DNA of 64,000 nucleotides from Amycolatopsis sp. QT-25 (GTDB taxonomy: Bacteria; Actinomycetota; Actinomycetes; Mycobacteriales; Pseudonocardiaceae): the NCBI RefSeq assembly GCF_029369745.1, contig NZ_CP120210.1:4836001-4900000 (forward strand). The letters are read 5' to 3'. Shown one piece after another: positions 51,103 through 64,000 of this stretch. Numbering within the stretch: the first letter of the stretch is position 1; each line of letters starts with the position of its first letter. The translations under genes and the position numbers were made by a program. The notes beneath the pieces are model-generated. The model did no database searches and was not told the origin of the DNA. It saw nothing but the letters and a program-made list of their open reading frames with translations.

Positions 51103-52056
51103 TCAGGTCATCGCGACCAGGGTCCGCCGCTTGCCCGTGAACGGCTCGCGTCCGTGCGCCATCAGCATGTTGTTGATCACCATGATGTCGCCCGGTTGCC
51201 ACGGGAACGCGTAACCGACCTCGTCGTAGGTCGCCTTGATCGTGGCCAGGTCCGCCTGCGGGATGGGCGAGCCGTCGGCGAAGTACGCGTGGCGGGGCAG
51301 GTCCTCCTCGGGATACAGGTCCAGCAGCGCCTCGCTGACCTCCTCCCCCAGGCTCGAGACGTGGAACAGGTTGGCCTGGTTGAACCACACCGTCGCGCCG
51401 GTGTGCGGTTCCGTGACGAAGGACGGACGCACGTGCCGCGTGCGCAGCCCCTCGTCGGTCCATTCGTACGTCTGGCCGTTGCCGGTGCAGTAGTCCTCCA
51501 CCGCCTGGCGGTCGTCGGTCTGGAACGCCTCCTGCCAGGTCAGCCCGAGGCCTTCACGGAACGCCCGCGCGTAGGTGACACCGCCCTCGAACCGCTCGCG
51601 CAGGTCGGACGGCAGCAGGCGGTACATCGCGCGGCTGTCGGCGATCGGCGTCGCGCCGCCGGTTTCGGCCGCCGTGTCGCACAGGAAGAACAGGCGGGCG
51701 GGCCAGTGCGCCGAGTACGAGTTCTCGTTGTGCATCGGGATCGACTCGGCCGCCGGGTACTCCGTCGAGGTGTAGATGTTGCCCGAAACCACCGACCGCG
51801 GTGTCGATCGTTCCGTGTAGGTCAACAGCGAGCCGCCGATCTCCTCGGTGACCTGGTTGAACACCGCCAGATCGGCGGGCATCCCGCGCAACAGGATCGC
51901 GCCGTGCTCGCGCAGCCGGTCCTGCAGCGCTTCGCGGTGCGCGCGCACCCAGTCCGGACCCGTGGCGGCGTACACGGTGAGCTTCGTGTGTTCGTTGCCC
52001 TCGACGTTATAGGCGCTTTGGGCGCTGCCGAGGTTCGCCGCGAGTTCGGCGGTCAT
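51103..52056 (-). CDS. SyrP-like Fe(II)/2-oxoglutarate dioxygenase (second copy)
   Basis: 317 residues from ATG 52056 (GGAGGAATC upstream; ATGA overlap with the ATP-grasp gene). Iron ligands in PMHNENSY (H-x-E) and MAHGREP, with the Arg in GKRRTLVAM. Clearly paralogous to the protein at 41174 (shared YTERS/YQERS-PRS, NIYTSTEYP/QVYTSTDYP, REPFTG) but diverged, so the two probably hydroxylate different residues. Last gene of the long minus-strand operon. Confidence 0.88.
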   Translation of the reverse strand: MTAELAANLGSAQSAYNVEGNEHTKLTVYAATGPDWVRAHREALQDRLREHGAILLRGMPADLAVFNQVTEEIGGSLLTYTERSTPRSVVSGNIYTSTEYPAAESIPMHNENSYSAHWPARLFFLCDTAAETGGATPIADSRAMYRLLPSDLRERFEGGVTYARAFREGLGLTWQEAFQTDDRQAVEDYCTGNGQTYEWTDEGLRTRHVRPSFVTEPHTGATVWFNQANLFHVSSLGEEVSEALLDLYPEEDLPRHAYFADGSPIPQADLATIKATYDEVGYAFPWQPGDIMVINNMLMAHGREPFTGKRRTLVAMT

Positions 52057-53330
52057 GATTCCTCCAGTTCGAATCGGATCAGCTTGGCGGCCTCGGCGTG
52101 CAGGGCGGCGAGGTCTTCGGTGTCGGCGAACCCCGCGGCGAGCACGTTCACCGCGTAGATCTCCTGGTCGTCGGTGAGCAGTTGGCCGGGGCGCACGATG
52201 GTGACGACCTCCAGGACCTCGGGCAGATCGGCGACCTCGTCGGTGCCGTCGACGCGGACCAACCGCCCGGTGCCCTCGGCGTAGAAGATCAAGTAACCCA
52301 CCGGCACCGGCAGGCCCGCACCTCGTGCGGGCGGTGGCGTGCCCAGCGCGAGCGACACGGCCTCGGCGATGACGTCGATGCCGGTCGCGAGCTTCAGCAG
52401 CACCGGCTGGGCGCCGCCGGCCGGGCGGCCCGCGTTCACCTCGACGATCGTCGGTCCCAGTTCGGCGTCGTCGATCAGTTCCACATGCGCGCACGTGTTG
52501 TCCAGGCCCAGCGCGAGCACGGCGGCCGTCGCCGCCGCGAACAGCCGCCGGGTGTCCTCTTCGGACAGTTCGAGCGGCGGGCAGACCATGCCCAGCTCGA
52601 ACTTGCGCTCGTCGATCAGCGGCTTTTCCACCACGGCCACCGGCTCCGCGACACCGTCGCGCACCAGGACGTCGACCGCGTACTCCGGGCCGCGCAGCAT
52701 GCCTTCCACGAGGAACGCCCTCACCGGGTCGATCGGCGACGGCCCACCCCCGACGAGCCGGTGGTACCGGGCGTCCTCCGACAGCGGCAACCGCTCGGCC
52801 AGCAGCCGGTACGCCGCCGCCAGTTCGTCCACGGTGGACACCGTGCGCACGAGATTGCTCGCCGCGCCGTTCACCGGTTTGACGATCGCCGGGAACCCGA
52901 CCGCCGAAGCCACCGACGCCGCCTCGGACTCGGCGGAGATCAGCGCGCAGCGCGGCCCAGGCAACCCGGCCGCAGCCAGCGCCTGCCGGACCGCGAACTT
53001 GTTGTGCGTCAAGGTGAACACCGACGCCGGGCAGCGCGCGACACCGAGCAGTTCGGCCGCACGGGCGACGCTCGCGATGATCCCCTCGGCGACGGTCAGC
53101 ACCCCGGCCGCACGAGTGTTCCGCGCCCGGATCGCCTCGGCCACGGCTTCGGCGTCACGGACGTCGTCGACGAAGACGAAGCCGTCCACCAGTTCCGTCA
53201 GTTGTGCCTGTTCGGCCGGTTCCAGGGGCTGGGTGACCAGCTCGACCCGCAGCCCGGTCGCGCGCACGGTGGCCATGACGTCGGCGAACCACTGCCCGGC
53301 GGTCTCCCGGACCACGAACGCGGTGCTCAC
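52053..53330 (-). CDS. ATP-grasp ligase (distal tandem copy)
   Basis: 425 residues from GTG 53330. ATP-grasp: NKFAVRQALAAAGLPGP, AIVKPVNGAASNLV (ATP Lys), FLVEGMLRGPEYAVDVLV, KPLIDERKF, AHVELIDD and VEVNAGRPAGG (metal-binding Glu/Asn). The family joins a carboxylate to an amine through an acyl phosphate, as in BacD/DdaF-type amino-acid or peptide ligases. It overlaps the dioxygenase and its own paralogue by four bases. Substrates unknown. Confidence 0.88.
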   Translation of the reverse strand: MSTAFVVRETAGQWFADVMATVRATGLRVELVTQPLEPAEQAQLTELVDGFVFVDDVRDAEAVAEAIRARNTRAAGVLTVAEGIIASVARAAELLGVARCPASVFTLTHNKFAVRQALAAAGLPGPRCALISAESEAASVASAVGFPAIVKPVNGAASNLVRTVSTVDELAAAYRLLAERLPLSEDARYHRLVGGGPSPIDPVRAFLVEGMLRGPEYAVDVLVRDGVAEPVAVVEKPLIDERKFELGMVCPPLELSEEDTRRLFAAATAAVLALGLDNTCAHVELIDDAELGPTIVEVNAGRPAGGAQPVLLKLATGIDVIAEAVSLALGTPPPARGAGLPVPVGYLIFYAEGTGRLVRVDGTDEVADLPEVLEVVTIVRPGQLLTDDQEIYAVNVLAAGFADTEDLAALHAEAAKLIRFELEES

Positions 53331-54594
53331 ACGTCCTCCAGTTCCAGCCGGACGAGCTTGCTCGCCTCCGCGTGCAGGGCGGCGAGGTCGTCGTGATCGG
53401 CGAATCCGGCCACGACGAGGTTGACCGCGTAGGTCTCTTGTTCGTCGGTGAGCACCTGCCCCGGCGAGACGGTGGTGACGACGTCGATCACCTCGGGCAG
53501 CTCGGCGATCTCGTCGAGCCCGCCGATGCCGGTCAACCGGCCCGAACCGGCCGCGTAGAGGATCAACATGCCCAGTGGGATCGGCAGTTTCGCGGGTTCC
53601 CGCACCGGCGGTGGAGCGCCCACCGCGAGCGCCGCCAGCTCGGCGAACACGTCGATGCCGGTGCGCAGCTTGGCCAGCAGCGGCATGATCGACCCGGCGG
53701 GCCTGCCCGCGTTGACCTCGACGATCGTCGGGCCGCGGCCGACGTCGTCGATCAGCTCGACATGGGCGCAGGTGTTGTCGAGCCCCAGCGCGCGGACGGC
53801 GGCGACCGCCGCCGCGGTGACCAGCCCGGCCCGGTCACCGGTGAGCCCGGCGGGCGGGCAGGACAGCGCCAGCTCGAACTTCCGCTCGTCGATCAGCGGC
53901 TTGTCGAGGATCTCGACCGGCTCGGCCACGCCATCGCGGACCAGCACGTCCACCGCGTACTCCGGGCCGGACAGCAATCCTTCGACGAGGAACGTCGTCG
54001 AGGGGTCCAGTGTCCCCAACCGGCGGTGGTAACGCGGATCCGCGGACTCGGGCAGCCGCGCGGCCAGCAGCTCGTACGCGGCCGCCAGCTCGTCCACAGT
54101 GGACACGACGCGGACGAGATTGCTGCCCGCCCCGTTGACCGGTTTGACGATCGCCGGGAGCCCGACCGCCGAAGCGACCGGAGCCGCCTCGCCGGCCGAC
54201 GAGATCAAGGCGTGGGCGGGCCCGGGCAGCCCGGCCGCGGCGAGTGCCTCCCGGACGGCGAACTTGTTCGCGCACAAGGCGAACACCGACGCCGGGCAGC
54301 GCGTCACCCCCAGCAGTTCCGCGGCGCGGGCGGTGCTCGCGATGGCGCCGTCCGAGCCGGTGAAGATACCGGCCAAGGCGTCGCCGCCGATCTCCCGGAC
54401 CTTCGCCGCGACGGCTTCCGGATCGTGGACGTCGTCGAGCGCGACGACGTCGTCCACCACGCCGTCCAGCGCGGCCCGCTCGTCCGCGTCCAGCGGCGGG
54501 GCGAGCAGCACCACGCGGTGCCCGGCCGCCCGCATCGCCGGCGCGACCTCGCCGACCCAGTGCCCGCGAGCCTCCCTGATCAGCACTGCCGTGC

Positions 54595-54598
<4 letters not shown>
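53327..54598 (-). CDS. ATP-grasp ligase (proximal tandem copy)
   Basis: 423 residues from ATG 54598. Same motifs as the downstream copy (NKFAVREALAAAGLPGP, AIVKPVNGAGSNLV, FLVEGLLSGPEYAVDVLV, VEVNAGRPAG) and nearly the same length, so a tandem duplication. The metal and ATP residues are kept in both, so both should be active; a division into two ligation steps is likely. It overlaps the NRPS-TE-MFS gene by four bases, tying it to peptide release or tailoring. Confidence 0.88.
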
Positions 54599-60029
<5,431 letters not shown>

Positions 60030-60033
<4 letters not shown>

Positions 60034-63000
60034 GAGAGCTCGCCTTCGGCCAGCTGGCGCTGGACTTCTTCGTCGCTGAGCTGGTCGAGGTCCTCGGCGA
60101 GCCGCCGCTCGATTTCGGCGGCGAGCCCGGCGACGGTGGTGAGGGTGAACAGCCCTCGCACCGGGATGTCGACTTCGACCTGTTTGCGGATCCGGGACAT
60201 CGCGCGGATCGCCAGCAGCGAATTGCCGCCACGGGCGAAGAAGTCGTCGTGCGCGCCGAGGTCGTCGACGCCGAGCAGGTCGCCGAGCACCTCGGCGACG
60301 AGTTCTTCGGCCGCGGTGCGGGGTGCGACGTACGCCGGTGCCTCGCCGGGTTCGGAATCCGGCAGCGCGGTCCGGTCGAGCTTGCCGCTGGTCGCCATCG
60401 GCAGCGCGTCGAGCGTCACGAACCTGGTCGGCACCAGGTAGTCCGGCAACGTCTTCCGCAGGGCCTCGGCCGCCCCCTCGGCGCTGCCGACGACATAGCC
60501 GACGAGTGTCTCGCCGCGGACCGCCACGGCCGCGTCCCGTACCTCCGGCAGCTCGCGCAGCGCGGCTTCGACCTCGCCGGGCTCGATGCGGTAGCCGCGC
60601 AGCTTCACCTGCTCGTCGACCCGGCCGAGGTAGTCGAGCGTGCCGTCACGGCGCCAGCGGGCGAGGTCTCCGGTCGCGTACATCCGGCCGAAGGGACCCT
60701 CGGTGAAACTCTCGGCGGTCCGGTCCGGCGACCCGAGATAGCCGCGGGCGAGCTGCGATCCGGCGACGTACAGCTCGCCCGGGACGCCCGGCGGCACCGG
60801 TTGCCGCCGTTCGTCGAGGACGTACACGCGGGTGCCGGGCACCGGGCGGCCGATCGGGACGGCTCCGGACGGCAGCTCGTCCCCTGGTTCGATCCGGTGC
60901 ACGACGCAGCCGACCGTGGCCTCGGTCGGACCGTACTCGTTGACGACGAGGGTGCCGGGATGCCGCTCACGCCACGGCTGAACGGCTTCGGCGGTCAGAG
61001 CTTCCCCGCCGAGCACCAGCTCTCCCGTCGGGAACAGCTCTTCGGCGAGAACGGCGAGGTGCGTCGGAGTCGCCTTGACGAACGTCGGGCGACCACCGTC
61101 GACCACGGCGCCCCCGGCGGTGAGGGTGCCGAGCAGCGTCGTCACGGTGAGGTCGAATGACGCCGAGGTGTGCAGCAACGCCCGGCCCGCCAGGCCGGGG
61201 TAGGCCTCCCGTGCCCAGGCCAGGTACGTGTCGAGGGCCCGGTGCTCGACCTCGACACCCTTGGGCCGCCCGGTCGAGCCCGACGTGTAGATGACATAGG
61301 CGACGTCGCCCGGCCCGGCCGCCGGCTCCGGGTCCTCGGTGGCCGCGGCGGACCACTCGGCCGGGTCGTCCAGCGCCAGCGTTTTGGTGTCCACTGCAGA
61401 CTGCCCGGTGACCAGCGCGAACGGGACACCGGCGTCGGCGAGGATCAGCGTCAGCCGCGGGGCGGGGTTCGCCGGGTCGAGCGGGACGTAGGCCGCGCCG
61501 CTCTTCAGCACCCCGAGCACCCCGCTCAGCAGGTCCGCCGAGTTCGGCACACACACGCCGACGACGGTGCCGGGACCGGCGCCCAGCTCGCGCAGCCGGT
61601 GTGCGACGCGGTTGGCTCGCGCGTTCAGCTCGGTGTACGTCAGGCGCACCCCGCCGAAGTCGACGGCCGGCGCGTCCGGGGTCCGCCGCACCTGGGCCTC
61701 GAACCGTTCGGGCACGGTTTTCGGGTCCGAAGTGGACAGTTCTGCCGAGTGCCACTCGGTCAGGACCAGTTCACGCTCGGCGTCCGACAGCAGTGGCAGG
61801 TCCGCGACCGGCCGAGCCGGCTCGGCCAGCGCCGCGGTCAGCAGCCGCAGGTACCGGTCGGCCACCGCTTCGGCGGTCTCGCGGTCGAACAGATCGGTGC
61901 GGTAGACGAGCCTGCCGTCCACGGCGGTCAGGTCGATCGCGATGTCGTCCTTCGCGGTGGCCGAGCGGATCGGCTCCAGCCCCGAGTCGGGCAGGAAGTT
62001 GAACCCGAGCTGATACACCGGCTGCACGCCGGGGTCGCGCTCGGCCACGGCCGCCTCGGCGACCGCCTGGAACGGCACCTGGCTGTGGTCGATCGCCTCC
62101 AGCAGCGTGGTCCGGACCCGGCCGACCAGCTCGGTGAACGCGGGTGCGCCCGAACAGTCGACGCGCACGGCCATCTGGTTGACGAACATGCCGATCAGGT
62201 CGGCCAGCTCGGGCAGGTCGCGGCCGGCGACCGGGACGCCGACGACGATGTCGTCCACTCTGGACAGTCGGGACAGGAGGGCCGCGTAGCCGGCCAGCAG
62301 CACCATGAACGGCGACGCCGAGAGCTCCCGGCCCAACTCCCCGACCCGGTCGATCAGCCCGTCCGGGAGAACGAAGTCCACCTGACCACCGGCGAACGTC
62401 AGCTCCGACGGGCGCGGCCGGTCGGTGGGCAGGCCGTGCACCGGCGGCACCCCGGCGAGCTGCGTTCGCCAGTAGTCCAGCTGTTCGCCCGTCGTTTCGA
62501 GCTGCCCGCGCTGCCAGGCCGAGTAGTCCGGGTACTGGATGGCCAGTTCGGGCAGTTTCGGTTCGCGGCCCTCGAACACGGCTTCGCACGCCTCGCCGAG
62601 TTCGGCCCCGAGCACCAGCACCGAGGTGGCGTCGAAAACGGTGTGGTGCACGACGAACGTGAGCACCCACTCGTCGTCGGCCGTACGGCACACCTGGGCC
62701 CGCCACGGCGGCGGCGAGTCGAGCGGGATGGCCTCCCGCGAAACGGCGCCGACGAGTTCGGCGAGCCGGTCACCGCGGGCGTCGGCGGACAGCTCCCGCA
62801 GGTCGTGCACCTCCGGCTCGATCGGCACCTGGGCGTGCACCACCTGCAGGAGTGCGCCGCCGTCCATGCGGAACGACGTGCGCAGCGCCTCGTGCCGTCC
62901 GACGATGACGCCGAGGGCGGTGCGCCACTGCGCGGCGGTCAGCGGGCGGTTCAGCCGGGCCTGGCAGTGCAGGTTGTACACCGGGGACGCCGGATCGAGC

Positions 63001-63068
63001 TGGCCGGACAGCCAGATCCGCTCCTGCCCGAACGAGGCCGGGAACGTCCATTCCTTCGTGTCGCTCAT
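60030..63068 (-). CDS. NRPS module C-A(Asn-like)-PCP
   Basis: 1012 residues from ATG 63068 (AGGAA upstream); the longer frame from 63185 crosses an intergenic repeat. C: HHTVFDA near residue 141 (final Gly is Ala). A: YTSGSTG near 593 with code D-L-T-K-V-G-E-V-G(K), a match to Asn codes. PCP: GGNSLLA near 950. The C-terminal segment (LSDEEVQRQLAEGELS) is docking-like, and the stop overlaps the start of the Ser module gene. A SyrP/AsnO-type dioxygenase of the cluster could hydroxylate this Asn (inference). Confidence 0.95.
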
Positions 63069-63148
63069 GATTTCCTGTTCTCGGTCTCTATGGGTGGACC
63101 CGTGTCCGCGAGGAGCAAGGCAAAGGTGGCGTGGTGGGTACGGGTGGC

Positions 63149-63190
63149 CGTGAGTGGCGTTTCGGGTGCTGACCCGCAACGCCACTCACG
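63149..63190. repeat. Intergenic palindrome, 19-bp arms
   Basis: CGTGAGTGGCGTTTCGGGT and ACCCGCAACGCCACTCACG pair with one mismatch around GCTGA. It lies between the PKS and NRPS genes (63069-63226) and shares the preceding AAGGCAAAGGTG flank with the repeat at 39514. Possibly a processing or termination site within the operon. Confidence 0.75.
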
Positions 63191-63226
63191 ACCCCCGCGA
63201 CCCCCGGTTCGGATCCGCCATCAGGC

Positions 63227-64000
63227 TCAGCGCTCGAGCTTCGGGATGGTGGTCCGGGCGGGTTCTGCGGGCGCCTCGGCCTTGCCGGCACGCAGCTCCT
63301 CGATCCGCTCGGCCAGCGTGGCCACTGTGGAGGCTTCGAACAGCGTCTTCATCGCCAACCGCGTACCGGTGGCCTTGCGCACCTGGGCGATGAGCTGGAT
63401 GGCGACCAGCGAGTTGCCGCCCAGGGCGAAGAAGTCGTCGTGCACGCCGATCTTCTCCACGCCGAGCAGCTCGGTCCACTGACGGGCGATCTCGGCCTCC
63501 AGTTCGGTGCGCGGGGCGACGTAGTCGTCCTCCGACACCTTCACCGGCACTTCGTCGGGTTCGTCCAGCTCTTCGACGCCGACCTGGTGCTCGATCAGCT
63601 CCCGCACCGGCAGGGTGCTGATCACCACCTGCCCGCCGAGGCCGGGGGCCAGCGCCCGGACGAACGCCTCGGCACCGTCCACCGGCCGGATCCCGGTCGA
63701 CGCCGTCCTGGTGTCCACTGTGGACACCTCAGGCGCGGTCGACGCCGAAGTCAGACCGCCGCCGACGGCGTCCTGATCGACCTGGCGCAGCACGAAGTCC
63801 TCGATCGTGACGAGTACACGGCCGGTCTCGTCGCACAGCGACAGGTCGGCCGCCACCACCTGGTCGCCGCCGGAGTCGCGGTAGCGCAGGTGGCTGCGGA
63901 AACTCGCCGGGAGCGCGTCGTGCACGACGATCCGGCCGTAGCTCATCGGCAGGTAGGTGCCGCTCCCCCGGCCGCGGCCGAACGCGGTCGCGACGTCGAG
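63227..64000 (-). CDS. Type I PKS, C-terminal dehydratase and carrier domains (runs off the right edge)
   Basis: An open minus-strand frame from 64000 to the stop at 63227; the ATG at 63946 is internal. The visible part has the second half of a PKS dehydratase-type hot-dog domain (GTYLPMSYGRIVVHDALPA, then VVAADLSLCDETGRVLVTIEDFVLRQVD), a Pro/Thr-rich linker, and a carrier domain with DDFFALGGNSLVAIQL. It feeds the Asn module downstream, making the system a PKS-NRPS hybrid. Ketosynthase and acyltransferase must lie beyond the window. Confidence 0.88.
   Translation of the reverse strand, partial: LDVATAFGRGRGSGTYLPMSYGRIVVHDALPASFRSHLRYRDSGGDQVVAADLSLCDETGRVLVTIEDFVLRQVDQDAVGGGLTSASTAPEVSTVDTRTASTGIRPVDGAEAFVRALAPGLGGQVVISTLPVRELIEHQVGVEELDEPDEVPVKVSEDDYVAPRTELEAEIARQWTELLGVEKIGVHDDFFALGGNSLVAIQLIAQVRKATGTRLAMKTLFEASTVATLAERIEELRAGKAEAPAEPARTTIPKLER

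Overview
The window is high-GC actinomycete DNA. NRPS genes with MbtH and SyrP-like partners, and intergenic palindromes of a kind I associate with Amycolatopsis, suggest Amycolatopsis or a close relative in the Pseudonocardiaceae; the genus is an inference. Two things are present: a hybrid PKS/NRPS biosynthetic cluster, and an apparently complete temperate siphophage-type prophage inserted inside it.

Layout. Bases 1-3605 hold the 5' part of an NRPS gene (C-A, Thr-like code) and a divergent MFS exporter. The prophage runs from about 3713 to 39410 (about 35.7 kb). Left to right it has: an accessory arm (XRE regulator; a four-gene operon of membrane protein, unknown protein, 39-residue acidic peptide and PCMT-type methyltransferase; a secreted trypsin-fold protein whose catalytic His is Gln); a repressor and divergent control region; early/replication genes; an HNH nuclease; an AT-rich island with a near-consensus promoter; a Mom-type DNA modification gene; terminase, portal, MuF-like, scaffold and capsid genes; connectors; tail genes with a -1 frameshift; tape measure, tail tip, GH25/LysM endolysin and holin-like genes; and, on the other strand at the right end, a large serine integrase. 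Three small reverse-strand genes sit as morons among the structural genes.

The attachment sites can be read directly. attL and attR each hold one half of a long palindrome lying between the convergent ends of the MFS gene and the sbnA-like gene, so the phage integrated into what looks like a bidirectional terminator. A 29-bp-stem palindrome of the same family survives intact at 50784-50844.

From 39765 to 64000 the cluster continues. On the minus strand are an SbnA-like 2,3-diaminopropionate enzyme and MbtH. On the plus strand are a SyrP-like dioxygenase, a two-module NRPS, a free adenylation domain and a free carrier protein. Then comes a minus-strand operon, transcribed from beyond 64000 towards 51103: PKS (DH-carrier end), NRPS C-A(Asn-like)-PCP, NRPS C-A(Ser-like)-PCP-TE fused to an MFS transporter, two tandem ATP-grasp ligases and a second SyrP-like dioxygenase. 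Four-base start/stop overlaps join the five genes from 60030 downwards. The thioesterase nucleophile is Cys rather than Ser. Together the genes predict a Thr/Asn/Ser-containing, probably hydroxylated and diaminopropionate-containing peptide-polyketide; the structure cannot be read from this window.
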